The notes beneath the pieces were generated by a model. It had not been told where the DNA came from and did not search any database. It was given only the letters and a program-made list of their open reading frames with translations. DNA of 64,000 nucleotides from NCBI GenBank assembly GCA_951802115.1, contig CATOPL010000002.1:248001-312000 (forward strand), read 5' to 3'. This document shows, one piece after another, positions 23,752 through 32,612 of this stretch. The position numbers were made by a program, and so were the translations under genes. How positions within the stretch are numbered: position 1 is the first letter of the stretch; each line of letters opens with the position of its first letter. Source of the DNA: an uncultured Lachnospiraceae bacterium. Its GTDB lineage: Bacteria; Bacillota; Clostridia; Lachnospirales; Lachnospiraceae.

Positions 23752-25098
23752 ATGGAGAATCAGCTGGTATGGAAGGATGAATTCAACCTCGGCGTAGAGA
23801 TTATTGATAAAGAACATCAGCGGCTCTTTTCGATTATCAACAAATTGTATGCTCTGGGAGAAGAGGAGCGGAAAGGGAAAAAAGCATGTGAAGAGGGCGT
23901 TAAATATTTTTATGAACATGCCATAAGACATTTTGCGGATGAAGAAAAATACATGGAAGCGATTCATTATGACAATCTGGAAGTACACAGACGGATACAT
24001 AAGGGGTTTCGGGAAGAGACATTGCCGGCGCTTGAGGATGAACTGAAGGAATCGAATTATTCTTCTGATGCAGTGGATCATTTTCTGGCAGTCTGCAGCG
24101 GATGGCTGATTGGCCACACGCTGACGGAAGACCGTGCGATTGCCGGCGGGAAGATGAGCAAGTGGGAAGATCTTCTGCCGGAGGAAGAACTGGAAGTCAC
24201 GAAAAAGGTGATCAGAAAACTTCTGTATCAAATGTTTCAGCTGAAATCCCAGGTGATCAGTGAAACTTATGGTGGCGAGAAGTTCGGAAACGGGGTGTAT
24301 TACCGTCTGGTTTATGGCAGGGAGCAGGATGACAAAAAATGGGAGATCATTCTTGTCTTTGAAGAAAAAATACTGATCAATACTGTGGGGAGACTGATGG
24401 GAGTTCAGTCAAATAAGCTGGATGTTATGCTGATCAATGCGGCCAGATATACTGCCGGGCAGTTTGTAAGTCATGTGATGAAGCATTTTCCGTCGATTGA
24501 GTCCTATGAGATGCAGGAGGAGAATCTTCTGACTTATGAACAGTTCCGGGAGGTATTTGAGAAGAAAAATCCTCAGATCAGTCTGCTGTTCAGTACGGAT
24601 GAAGGATATTTTTCATATTGTGTCATTGCGCCTCATCTTCTGGACGATGAGATCGGTACATCTCTGGAAGTGAATAACGAAGTGACGGAGATTGAAAAAT
24701 ATCTGATAAAAAGAGGCAGAAGTATGAGACACAAGGTGCTGGTGGTGGACGATTCCATGACGATACGGGAGGGAATCCGAAGATTACTGGGAGACGACTA
24801 CGAGGTCTGTGCAGTCCAGTCAGGAATATCTGCTTTTCGGGCGATTACGTTGGATAAGCCGGATCTGATACTGCTGGATTATGAGATGCCGGTTTGTGAC
24901 GGAATGCATGTGTTGGAGATGCTGCGCTCGGAGAAAGAATTTGCGGATGTTCCGGTCATTTTCCTGACCAGCAGAGATGATCCGGAGAGTGTGAAGAAAG
25001 TACTGGCGCTGAAGCCGGACGGATACCTGCTGAAATACCTGAAACCTGTACAGATCAGGGAACGGATCGAAGCTTTTTTTGAAAGGCGGAACAAATAA
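23752..25098 (+). CDS. Bacteriohemerythrin / CheX-like / receiver-domain fusion protein
   Basis: The start at 23752 follows AAGGAGG and gives 448 residues. Residues 1-135 are a bacteriohemerythrin with a plausible full di-iron ligand set: H22, H56 or H60, E64, H79, H83, H122, D127. Residues about 150-320 resemble a CheX/CheC-type phosphatase domain (INAARYTAGQFVSHVMKHF at its core). Residues about 328-448 are a response-regulator receiver with VVDDSMT, phospho-acceptor D376 in LILLDYEMP and a KP motif (LKYLKP). No DNA-binding output is present. The architecture suggests O2 or redox sensing feeding phosphorylation or dephosphorylation of a chemotaxis-like relay. No kinase or chemotaxis gene is adjacent. 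The middle domain is the least certain. Confidence 0.82.
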   Translation: MENQLVWKDEFNLGVEIIDKEHQRLFSIINKLYALGEEERKGKKACEEGVKYFYEHAIRHFADEEKYMEAIHYDNLEVHRRIHKGFREETLPALEDELKESNYSSDAVDHFLAVCSGWLIGHTLTEDRAIAGGKMSKWEDLLPEEELEVTKKVIRKLLYQMFQLKSQVISETYGGEKFGNGVYYRLVYGREQDDKKWEIILVFEEKILINTVGRLMGVQSNKLDVMLINAARYTAGQFVSHVMKHFPSIESYEMQEENLLTYEQFREVFEKKNPQISLLFSTDEGYFSYCVIAPHLLDDEIGTSLEVNNEVTEIEKYLIKRGRSMRHKVLVVDDSMTIREGIRRLLGDDYEVCAVQSGISAFRAITLDKPDLILLDYEMPVCDGMHVLEMLRSEKEFADVPVIFLTSRDDPESVKKVLALKPDGYLLKYLKPVQIRERIEAFFERRNK

Positions 25099-25109
25099 AA
25101 TACATTTGT

Positions 25110-25132
25110 CGGCAGTATGCGCTGCCGTTGTT
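25110..25132 (+). terminator. Terminator after the hemerythrin fusion gene
   Basis: CGGCAG (25110-25115) pairs with CTGCCG (25122-25127) around a 6-base loop, and TTGTTT follows. Confidence 0.65.
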
Positions 25133-25134
25133 TC

Positions 25135-25192
25135 ATACAGTGGATGCTAAATAACGGATATATTTGTGTCGGATATTTAGTATTCGCTGTAT
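25135..25192. repeat. Inverted repeat in the EamA gene leader
   Basis: ATACAGTGGATGCTAAATA (25135-25153) pairs with TATTTAGTATTCGCTGTAT (25174-25192), with 16 of 19 positions complementary. It ends 18 bases before the EamA start codon and could be an operator or a leader hairpin. Confidence 0.55.
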
Positions 25193-25209
25193 CAGTGTGA
25201 GGAGATATT

Positions 25210-26118
25210 ATGAGAGCAAAACAGATGAAAAATAATGCCATGCTGCTTTTGACGGCTTTAATCTGGGGCTGTGCGTTTGTGGCTCAGAGTGTGGGCATGG
25301 ATTATGTAGGACCGTTTACTTTTAATTCTGTGAGATGTATTCTCGGCAGTATTGTGCTGGTGCCGGTGATTTTTCTGATGGACGGATTCAAGAAAAAGAG
25401 CGGAATGAGCAGGGAAGAAATGAAAAGGGAGAGAGGAAGTACCAGAACCCTTCTGACCGGGGGAATCTGCTGTGGTGTGATACTGGGAACTGCCAGCAGT
25501 CTTCAGCAGCTGGGTATCCAGTACACAACGGTGGGAAAGGCGGGGTTCATTACGGCAATGTATATCGTGCTGGTTCCTGTTGCGGGGATTCTTTTCGGTA
25601 AAAAAGTAAAACCGCTGATTTTTCTGTGTGTGGCTTTGGCAGTGACGGGACTGTATTTGCTCTGTATGACGGAAAAGCTGTCACTTGGTATAGGGGATTT
25701 ACTGGTGCTCCTGTGCGCACTGGTATTTACGGTACATATTCTGGTCATTGACCATTTTTCTCCACTGGTGGACGGGGTCCGCATGTCGGCCGTTCAGTTT
25801 CTGACGGCAGGGATTCTCTGCGCAGTACCGATGTTTTTGTGGGAGCATCCTCATCCGGGTGCAATTCTGGCGGCGTGGATGCCGGTTCTGTATGCCGGCG
25901 TCATGTCCTGCGGAGTAGCGTACACGTTTCAGATTCTGGGGCAGAAACATGCGGATCCTACGGTAGCTTCCCTGATTTTGAGTCTGGAGTCTGTTTTTTC
26001 CGTACTGGCAGGATGGTTGCTTCTGAATCAGAATCTGAGCAGAAAGGAACTGTTCGGATGTGTGCTGATGTTTGCGGCGATCATTCTGGCGCAGCTTCCC
26101 GGGAAAAAAGCGGCATAA
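25210..26118 (+). CDS. EamA/DMT-family transporter
   Basis: The 302-residue protein has about ten hydrophobic helices in two EamA repeats. The first begins NAMLLLTALIWGCAFVAQS and contains GFITAMYIVLVPVAGI. The second contains VLYAGVMSCGVAYTFQILGQ and PTVASLILSLESVFSVLAGW. The last two are the usual DMT signatures. These proteins export or import small metabolites such as amino acids or nucleosides; the substrate is not readable. GAGGAGATATT supports the start at 25210. It stands alone between the hemerythrin fusion and the intact repeat element. Confidence 0.9.
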   Translation: MRAKQMKNNAMLLLTALIWGCAFVAQSVGMDYVGPFTFNSVRCILGSIVLVPVIFLMDGFKKKSGMSREEMKRERGSTRTLLTGGICCGVILGTASSLQQLGIQYTTVGKAGFITAMYIVLVPVAGILFGKKVKPLIFLCVALAVTGLYLLCMTEKLSLGIGDLLVLLCALVFTVHILVIDHFSPLVDGVRMSAVQFLTAGILCAVPMFLWEHPHPGAILAAWMPVLYAGVMSCGVAYTFQILGQKHADPTVASLILSLESVFSVLAGWLLLNQNLSRKELFGCVLMFAAIILAQLPGKKAA

Positions 26119-26152
26119 GAGATACGGTAACAAGCTTTGGAGTACGGAGTAT

Positions 26153-26315
26153 TAGAGCATGTCTGAATATTCATTTCCGCCGTCTGAGCGTTCTGTTTTG
26201 CGATATCTTGAACCCGCACCAGGTCAACGCAGCCTGCTGCGCCCTCTTATTCGGGTCCAATCTCCCATAGACTGTGACGCACAGCCGGCGAAAAGCAATT
26301 TTCAAACACACTTTA
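26153..26315. repeat. Intact intergenic inverted-repeat (REP/MITE-like) element
   Basis: The 163-base element has imperfect terminal inverted repeats: TAGAGCATGTCTGAATATT (26153-26171) against AATTTTCAAACACACTTTA (26297-26315), about 13 of 19 complementary. Inside is a second pairing, GAACCCG...ACGCAGC (about 26210-26233) with GCTGCGCC...TCGGGTCC (about 26236-26258). No reading frame or transposase is present. Both ends recur separately at 21361 and 23491. Confidence 0.75.
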
Positions 26316-26316
26316 G

Positions 26317-27186
26317 TTAGAAAGGAGCATGTTTTCGCAACATGGCAATTTCTTCTTTATAAGGAGCCTTTGTATTCTTTGGGTCCTGATCTATGGGGAT
26401 CCAGGGCGTCTCCAGTATTTTAGGAATATCTGCAAAGTCGGGACGGTGGACAATATTGTTCAGCGCGTCAAAACCGATACATCCTTTTCCCAGATTTTCA
26501 TGCCGGTCTTTGGCGGCGCCGCAGGAATTTTTACTGTCATTGATATGGAAGACAGCGATCTGGTCTTTTCCGAGGACCTGATCAAATTTCTGGATGACGC
26601 CGTCAAAATCATGAACAATATCATAACCGCTGTCGTGTGTGTGGCAGGTATCAAAGCAGACCCGCAGCCGGTCTTTTTTCTTTACTCCATCGTAAATCAT
26701 TGCAAGTTCTTCGAAGGTCCGTCCGATTTCAGAGCCTTTCCCGGCCATGGTTTCCAGTGCAACCAGGCAGTCTGTATCATCTGTCAGGACTTCATTCAGC
26801 CCTCTGACAATGGAGGCGATGCCGGCTTCTGCCCCGGCGCCTACATGCGCGCCGGGATGGACGACCAGAATACGACTTCCCATGGCAGAGGCGCGGGTCA
26901 GCTCCAGCTTCAGAAAGCGGACTGCCAGCTCGTAGGTTTCTGATTTTGCAGTATTGGCAAGATTAATGATATAAGGGGCATGGACAATAAATTCCTGGAT
27001 TCCTTTTTCTTTCATCAGCGTCTGTGCAGCTTCTATGTTCAGCTCGCTGATTTCTTTGCGTCTTGTGTTCTGCGGGGCTCCGGTATAGAGCATAAAGGTG
27101 TTTGCATCATAGGAAAGTGCTTCTTCTACCGATCCAAGCATCATTTTTCTTCCGCTCATTCCCACATGAGAACCAATTTTTAACAT
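26317..27186 (-). CDS. nfo: Deoxyribonuclease IV (endonuclease IV)
   Basis: The 289-residue TIM-barrel enzyme cleaves DNA 5' of abasic sites in base-excision repair using three Zn2+ ions. Visible landmarks are [56 protein letters not shown] and FHINDSKN, in family order and carrying the metal-binding histidines and acids. I chose the ATG at 27186 (MLKIGSHVG) because AAAGGAG abuts the upstream ATG at 27195 with no spacing but sits about 9 bases from this one. The gene ends 2 bases from the intact repeat element and diverges from argS. Confidence 0.95.
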   Translation of the reverse strand: MLKIGSHVGMSGRKMMLGSVEEALSYDANTFMLYTGAPQNTRRKEISELNIEAAQTLMKEKGIQEFIVHAPYIINLANTAKSETYELAVRFLKLELTRASAMGSRILVVHPGAHVGAGAEAGIASIVRGLNEVLTDDTDCLVALETMAGKGSEIGRTFEELAMIYDGVKKKDRLRVCFDTCHTHDSGYDIVHDFDGVIQKFDQVLGKDQIAVFHINDSKNSCGAAKDRHENLGKGCIGFDALNNIVHRPDFADIPKILETPWIPIDQDPKNTKAPYKEEIAMLRKHAPF

Positions 27187-27279
27187 TGTAGTCATCTCCT
27201 TTGTTTTTGTACAGTATAGTAGAAGAACCTGGAAAAGTCAAAGGAGGGGTGTTGTTCGGAATAAGGCTCATTGGCCAAC

Positions 27280-27308
27280 TTGACAAACGTCCTGATTTTT
27301 CCTATACT
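27280..27308 (+). promoter_or_regulatory. Promoter of argS
   Basis: TTGACA (27280-27285), a 17-base spacer, TATACT (27303-27308). This implies a leader of roughly 170 bases before the TTG start at 27486. Confidence 0.75.
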
Positions 27309-27387
27309 GAACACAGTTTTCAAACCGTCTCAGGCAGCAGCGTGATTGTCTGATGGTTGTTGTGGAAGTGTATATTTTCACTGTCGA

Positions 27388-27439
27388 ATATTCTGTAGCT
27401 TTGTTTGGCTACAGATTTGATTTTTAAAATACAGAATAT
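27388..27439 (+). promoter_or_regulatory. Attenuator-like leader of argS: competing hairpins
   Basis: Terminator form: TCTGTAGC (27392-27399) with GCTACAGA (27408-27415), followed by TTTGATTTTT. Alternative form: ATATTCTGTA (27388-27397) with TACAGAATAT (27430-27439), a perfect 10-base stem. It uses up the left arm of the terminator, so the two cannot coexist. No T-box signature was seen. Confidence 0.55.
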
Positions 27440-27485
27440 CAGATGGTCAGTATCCTATCTGTCTGTATGAAAGGAGAAAAAAGAT

Positions 27486-29252
27486 TTGGAAAAAATATTG
27501 GATATGATTACAAAAGAAATGGCAAAAGCCTTCCAGAGCGCAGGATATGATGAGAAATATGCGAAAGCGACGCTGTCAAACCGTCCGGATCTGTGTGAGT
27601 ATCAGTGCAATGGAGCCATGGCGGCGGCCAAGGAATATCACAAGGCGCCGGTTATGATTGCGAATGACGTAGTGGAGGCGCTGTCGGGCAATGGGGCGTT
27701 TGAGGATGTACAGGCGGTGAATCCCGGTTTTATCAATATGAAAATAAACGCGGATTTTCTGAAGGATTATCTGAACGGGATGCGCAGGAACGACGGTCTG
27801 GGCTTTGAAAAGTCCGACCGGCCAAGGACAATCATGGTTGACTACGGCGGACCCAACGTGGCGAAGCCTTTGCATGTGGGACACCTCCGTTCTGCAATTA
27901 TTGGAGAAAGCGTTAAGCGGATCGCACGGTTTGTCGGGCACAAAGTGATCGGGGATGTACATCTGGGAGACTGGGGCCTGCAGATGGGTTTGATTATTAC
28001 AGAGCTTAAAAGCAGGAAGCCGGAACTTCCTTATTTTGATGCATCTTATGAGGGAGAGTATCCCCGGGAAGCTCCGTTTACGATTGCAGAACTGGAAGAA
28101 ATCTATCCTACGGCCAGCGGGAAGTCCAAAGAGGATGATTCTTATAAAGAGGCTGCCATGCAGGCAACTTTTGAACTGCAGCAGGGACGCAAAGGATATC
28201 AGGCCTTGCTGCGGCATATTCTGAATGTATCTGTAACGGATTTAAAACGCAATTATGAAAATCTGAAGGTAGAGTTTGACCTGTGGAAAGGCGAGTCAGA
28301 TGCACAGCCGTATATTCCGGATATGGTGCAGGCAATGAAGGACCAGGGCCATGCTTATATAAGTGACGGAGCGCTGGTAGTGGATATCAAAAAGGAGACA
28401 GATACGAAAGAAGTTCCGCCCTGTATGATTTTAAAGTCTGACGGAGCGTCTCTTTACACGACGACGGATCTGGCGACGATTGTGGAGCGGATGAAGCTGT
28501 ATCAGCCGGATGAGATCATTTATGTGGTAGACAAGCGTCAGGAAATGCATTTTGTACAGGTGTTCCGCTGTGCAAAAAAATGTGGGCTGGTCAGTGAAAA
28601 TATGAGATTCCGTTTCCTGGGATTCGGTACGATGAACGGAAAAGACGGAAAGCCGTTTAAGACCCGCGAGGGCGGCGTGATGCGTCTGGAGTATCTTTTG
28701 TCTGATATTAATGAAGAGATGCTGAAAAAGATCAGAGAAAGTCGTCCCATGAGCGAGGACGAAGCACGCGAGATTGCGAAAGTGGTGGGCTTATCCGCGG
28801 TAAAATACGGCGATTTATCCAATCAGGCATCCAAAGATTATGTTTTTGATGTAGAACGCTTTACTTCCTCAGAGGGGAATACAGGTCCTTATATCCTGTA
28901 TACGATTGTAAGGATCAAGTCGATTTTGAAAAAATATGAGGAGCAGGGCGGATGTGCGGACAATGCAGAGATCTGTGCGTATGGCAACGACAGTGAAAAG
29001 GCTCTGATGCTGGAGCTTACAAGATTTGGAAGCGTCATAGAAAACGCGTATGAGGAGCTTGCTCCGCATAAGATCTGCGCTTATATTTATGACCTGGCGA
29101 ATGCGTTTAATAAATTTTATCATGAGACCAGCATTCTGGGAACAGAAGACGAAGTACAGAAAAACAGCAGGATACAGCTTCTGATACTGACCAGGCGTGT
29201 GCTGGAGACCTGTATTGACCTGCTGGGGTTTGAAGCTCCGGAGAGGATGTAA
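27486..29252 (+). CDS. argS: Arginyl-tRNA synthetase
   Basis: The 588-residue enzyme starts with TTG at 27486 behind AAAGGAG. It attaches arginine to tRNA-Arg. The N-terminal Add-1 domain (about 1-110) contacts the tRNA. The class I HIGH-type motif is PLHVGHLRSAIIGE in GGPNVAKPLHVGH. The helical anticodon-binding domain at the C-terminus ends with the family-typical FNKFYHE and RIQLLILTRRVLETCIDLLG. A KMSK motif is absent, as usual in many ArgRS. The upstream leader can form mutually exclusive hairpins. The CPBP protease gene starts one base after the stop. Confidence 0.96.
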   Translation: MEKILDMITKEMAKAFQSAGYDEKYAKATLSNRPDLCEYQCNGAMAAAKEYHKAPVMIANDVVEALSGNGAFEDVQAVNPGFINMKINADFLKDYLNGMRRNDGLGFEKSDRPRTIMVDYGGPNVAKPLHVGHLRSAIIGESVKRIARFVGHKVIGDVHLGDWGLQMGLIITELKSRKPELPYFDASYEGEYPREAPFTIAELEEIYPTASGKSKEDDSYKEAAMQATFELQQGRKGYQALLRHILNVSVTDLKRNYENLKVEFDLWKGESDAQPYIPDMVQAMKDQGHAYISDGALVVDIKKETDTKEVPPCMILKSDGASLYTTTDLATIVERMKLYQPDEIIYVVDKRQEMHFVQVFRCAKKCGLVSENMRFRFLGFGTMNGKDGKPFKTREGGVMRLEYLLSDINEEMLKKIRESRPMSEDEAREIAKVVGLSAVKYGDLSNQASKDYVFDVERFTSSEGNTGPYILYTIVRIKSILKKYEEQGGCADNAEICAYGNDSEKALMLELTRFGSVIENAYEELAPHKICAYIYDLANAFNKFYHETSILGTEDEVQKNSRIQLLILTRRVLETCIDLLGFEAPERM

Positions 29253-29253
29253 A

Positions 29254-30090
29254 ATGGAAAGCAGAAAAAGAGTAACTCTGGGCGGTATCTGGAGGAGCCT
29301 GTACCCGGTTCTGGTATATCTGTGCATACAGTTTGCAGTCAGCATGATTTGCGCATTCGGAATTGCGATTGCCGCATGGGCGATGTATTCAGGGGCAGGT
29401 TATGCAGATCTGGAAACATATATTATGAATCGTGTGGCAGAAGAAACCTTGACGGTTCTTCTGGCGTCGATGATGGTGTCGATTCCTGTCTTTGGTTGGC
29501 TGTATTATCGTGACGTGCAGAAAAAAAAGCAGTCCGGCTGGAGTGAAGAAGAATTTTCTCTCACAGAGGGCAGGCTTTTGTGGACAGCGGTCGGATGCGC
29601 CGCGCTGGCGATGTTCTGCAATGGAGCAATCAGTCTTTTGCCGCTGGCACAGTGGTCGGACAGTTACGAGGAAGTCAGTGAAACCCTGTACAGCGGGAAT
29701 GTGTGGATACGGATTGCATGTGTCGGGCTTTTCGGACCTGTGGTGGAAGAACTGGTTATGCGGGGACTTCTGTATCAGAGACTTCGTTCCATGATGAAAC
29801 CAGGGGCTGCCATGTTCTGGAGCGCCCTGGCGTTTGGAATCATTCACGGAAATTTTGTACAGGGAGTCTATGCGTTTCTGGTAGGTCTGTTTTTCGCATG
29901 GCTGATGGAGTACAGCCATAGAATCCTGATCCCGATCGCAGGACATATGGCGGCGAATCTGTTTGTTCTGCTTCTGGAGGACTGCAGTCTGCTGGAAATA
30001 ATCTATGGATCCGTGCCGGTATTTTTAACAACGACAATCGCAAGCGGTATTGTGTTCTGGTGCTCTGTGCGGATTATGAAAAATGCTTAA
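29254..30090 (+). CDS. CPBP-family intramembrane glutamic protease (CAAX/Abi)
   Basis: The 278-residue protein has about eight membrane helices. The catalytic motifs of the CPBP (Rce1-like) family are in order: EELVMRG (paired glutamates plus arginine, in GPVVEELVMRGLLYQRL), FGIIHGN (catalytic histidine) and HMAANL near the C-terminus. Bacterial members cleave peptides or act in bacteriocin immunity. The gene lies 1 base after argS and is probably co-transcribed with it, which need not imply a shared function. The convergent aldo/keto reductase gene follows. Confidence 0.88.
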   Translation: MESRKRVTLGGIWRSLYPVLVYLCIQFAVSMICAFGIAIAAWAMYSGAGYADLETYIMNRVAEETLTVLLASMMVSIPVFGWLYYRDVQKKKQSGWSEEEFSLTEGRLLWTAVGCAALAMFCNGAISLLPLAQWSDSYEEVSETLYSGNVWIRIACVGLFGPVVEELVMRGLLYQRLRSMMKPGAAMFWSALAFGIIHGNFVQGVYAFLVGLFFAWLMEYSHRILIPIAGHMAANLFVLLLEDCSLLEIIYGSVPVFLTTTIASGIVFWCSVRIMKNA

Positions 30091-30133
30091 AGGCTGCACA
30101 GGACTTCCGCAGGCGGCGATGCCCGGCTGGCAG

Positions 30134-30161
30134 AAACCGGTATTCAGATACGCTCCGGTTT
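30134..30161. terminator. Possible terminator between convergent genes
   Basis: AAACCGG (30134-30140) pairs with CCGGTTT (30155-30161) around a 14-base loop, followed on the plus strand by ATATTTCTTTT. It touches the stop codon of the minus-strand reductase gene. The stem is short. Confidence 0.4.
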
Positions 30162-31182
30162 ATATTTCTTTTCCTGCCAGTATTTCTTTATAATCTTCAT
30201 AATTTCGTCTCAGAAGTTCCGGAGTGTCCAGACCGTACGGACATTTTTTCCTGCAGGAATTACAATGCAGGCAGTCTTCGATCTTCTCCATTTTTTTCTG
30301 CCATTCCGGTGTCAGATAGGCGGCTGAAGGGGCCCGGCGCAGCAGCAGGGACATGCGTGCGCAGTTATTGATCTCAATATCTGCCGCGCAGGGCATACAG
30401 TAACCGCAGCCGCGGCAGAATTCGCCGAGCAGTTCCGAACGGTCTTTTTCGATGACGGCAGAGAGTTCCGGGCTCATATCCGGCGGGTTTGTTACAAAGG
30501 ACAGGAACTGATCCAGTTCTTCATTTCTCTGGATTCCCCACAGAGGCAGCGCTTCCGGAAACTGTGCCTGGAATGCATAGGCAGCGGCTGCATTGGTAAT
30601 CAGTCCGCCTGACAGAGCTTTCATGGACAAAAATCCCATATCCTGCTTTTTACAGCCTTCAAGAAGTTTCAGTTCCTGTTCACCGGACAGATAGCAGAAT
30701 GGAAACTGGAGGGTTTCATAAAGTCCGCTGTCAATCGCTTCCTGAGCTATGTTCAGACGGTGGTTGGTGATGCCGATGTGCAGGATCATTCCTTTTTCTT
30801 TTGCTTCCAGAGCCGCGTCGTATATTCCGCTTTCATCTCCTGGTTTCGGACAGAAGGCGGGGTTGTGGAACTGATAGATATCCAGATAGTCTGTTTTAAG
30901 ATTTGCAAGCGTTGTCTCAAGATCTTTCCAGAAATCTTCTTTTGTAACTGCTCCGGTCTTGGAGGAGATAAAAATCCGGCTGCGGCGGTCTGAAAAAGCC
31001 TGTCCCAGCTTTTCTTCACTGTCCGTATACATGCGTGCGGTATCATAGAAACGGATTCCCCCGTCATATGCCCTGTGAAGCAGACGGACAGCCTGAGCCG
31101 TGGGAATTCTCTGGATAGGGAGGGCTCCGAAACCGTTTTTATTGACAGTGATTTCTGTTTTTCCTAAACGTACATTTACCAT
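30160..31182 (-). CDS. Aldo/keto reductase with C-terminal ferredoxin-type 4Fe-4S motifs
   Basis: The 340-residue protein has an AKR TIM barrel (about 1-250). It shows GGIRFYDTARMY (catalytic Asp/Tyr region), ISSKTG (lysine), a histidine in IYQFHNP and HIGITNH. A C-terminal extension follows with cysteine clusters CRGCGYCMPC and CLHCNSCRKKC, which can hold Fe-S centres. This subfamily is common in anaerobes, and the Fe-S part likely feeds electrons to or from ferredoxin; the substrate is unknown. AAAAGGAGCC precedes the ATG on the minus strand. It is convergent with the protease gene and divergent from the PfkB gene. Confidence 0.9.
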   Translation of the reverse strand: MVNVRLGKTEITVNKNGFGALPIQRIPTAQAVRLLHRAYDGGIRFYDTARMYTDSEEKLGQAFSDRRSRIFISSKTGAVTKEDFWKDLETTLANLKTDYLDIYQFHNPAFCPKPGDESGIYDAALEAKEKGMILHIGITNHRLNIAQEAIDSGLYETLQFPFCYLSGEQELKLLEGCKKQDMGFLSMKALSGGLITNAAAAYAFQAQFPEALPLWGIQRNEELDQFLSFVTNPPDMSPELSAVIEKDRSELLGEFCRGCGYCMPCAADIEINNCARMSLLLRRAPSAAYLTPEWQKKMEKIEDCLHCNSCRKKCPYGLDTPELLRRNYEDYKEILAGKEI

Positions 31183-31428
31183 ATGTTTTGGCTCCTTTTT
31201 ATACAGTGTACTGACTGCCTGTTATTTTGCGGCAAAGAGCGCTGCCTGTGATCCGGCCTGTCAGGTGGTCAGTGCATTCATATTTTCGGAAAATACTGCT
31301 TGTGGCGTGAAAAATATTTTATATCAGCCTCTTGCAATTATTTTTCTCTGTACTATTATTAGTAACATAAGAATATTTTTTTTGCAATTTGTTTTGTGAA
31401 AATCACGAAATAAAAAGGAGGATTGTTT

Positions 31429-32589
31429 GTGGAAAAAAAGATTATGGTTGCAGGGCATCTCTGCGTGGATATTACGCCGGTGTTTCCGGAGGGGAAGAAC
31501 CAGCAGCTTGCAGATTATCTGATACCGGGAAAACTGATTCATATGAATCCGGCGACAATACATACAGGAGGAGTTGTGGCGAATACAGGGCTTTCCCTGA
31601 AAAAGATCGGGGCGGATGTACGTCTGGTCGGAAAAGTCGGAAGGGACGCGTTTGGAGATGTGGTGCGCGGTATTATGAAAAAATATGACGCGGACGGGGA
31701 TGTGCTGGTAGATGAAAACGATTCTACATCGTATACGATTGTTCTGGCTCCTCCGGGAGTTGACCGTATTTTTCTTCATAATCCGGGAGCAAATGACAGT
31801 TTCTGTGCGGACGATATGAAAGACCGGATGTTTTCGGACGTGGCGCTGTTTCACTTTGGATATCCGTCGATTATGAGACGGATGTATACAGAGGATGGGG
31901 CAGAGCTTCTGAAGCTGTTTCAGAAGGTCAGGAAGAAAGGAATTGCGGTGTCATTTGATCTTGCCGCGGTGGACGAAGAATCGGAAGCGGCGAAAACGGA
32001 CTGGAAGAAGCTTCTCGAAACCACGCTTCCCTGGGTTGACTTTTTTGTTCCAAGTGCAGAGGAACTTTGCTATATGCTGGACCGTGAACGGTACAAAGAG
32101 TGGATGACAAGAGCTGACGGAAGAGATGTGACAGAGATTCTTCAGATAGAAAAGGATATTCGCCCTCTGGCGCGCCGGGTGATGGATATGGGAGCAAAGA
32201 TTCTGCTGATTAAATGTGGTGCGTCCGGAATGTATTACTGTACAGGCTCTGAAGAGGTGATCAGAAAAATACCGGCGTCAGCGGGGCTTAATGTCGGAAA
32301 CTGGTGCTGCCGGGAAGGATTTCAGAGAAGTTTTCGGCCCAGACGGGTGCGTTCGGGAACAGGCGCAGGGGATGCAAGTATTGCCGCATTTCTGTATGCC
32401 TGTCTGCAGGGATACCCGGCGGAACAGTGCGTCAGTCTGGCTGCGGCGGAAGGCGCTTCCTGTGTGGAGGAGTTTGACGCCCTCAGCGGAATTAAGACGC
32501 TGGAAGAGCTGAATGACAAGATAGAAAAAGGGTGGGAGCTAAGAGAAGATCCCTGCGGCAGACTGTCATTTGATTCGGCATTTATATAA
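31429..32589 (+). CDS. PfkB-family carbohydrate kinase
   Basis: A GTG start at 31429 (MEKKIMVAGHLCVDITPVF), 7 bases after AAGGAGG, gives 386 residues; a TTG at 31423 is the alternative. PfkB landmarks are IHTGGVVANTGLSLKKIGAD (substrate-binding region), LVGKVGRDAFGD and the second signature with the catalytic base, RSGTGAGDASIAAFLYAC. It phosphorylates a sugar or nucleoside with ATP. Its position just before a ribose-type ABC importer suggests, but does not prove, that it acts on the imported sugar. Insertions around residues 180-240 make it longer than ribokinase (about 310). Confidence 0.88.
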   Translation: MEKKIMVAGHLCVDITPVFPEGKNQQLADYLIPGKLIHMNPATIHTGGVVANTGLSLKKIGADVRLVGKVGRDAFGDVVRGIMKKYDADGDVLVDENDSTSYTIVLAPPGVDRIFLHNPGANDSFCADDMKDRMFSDVALFHFGYPSIMRRMYTEDGAELLKLFQKVRKKGIAVSFDLAAVDEESEAAKTDWKKLLETTLPWVDFFVPSAEELCYMLDRERYKEWMTRADGRDVTEILQIEKDIRPLARRVMDMGAKILLIKCGASGMYYCTGSEEVIRKIPASAGLNVGNWCCREGFQRSFRPRRVRSGTGAGDASIAAFLYACLQGYPAEQCVSLAAAEGASCVEEFDALSGIKTLEELNDKIEKGWELREDPCGRLSFDSAFI

Positions 32590-32612
32590 AAAAAGTCAAT
32601 TCAATAAGGGAT

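Noticed and set aside
27249-27353. 34-codon frame with a good AAGGAGGGG site upstream of argS (starting GTG TTG TTC)
   Set aside because: It begins upstream of the argS promoter and runs across its -35/-10, so it would not be on the argS transcript. It has no arginine run that would make it a leader peptide.
27310-27485. T-box riboswitch in the argS leader
   Set aside because: The conserved T-box signature (AGGGTGGNACCGCG-like) and a specifier stem could not be found.
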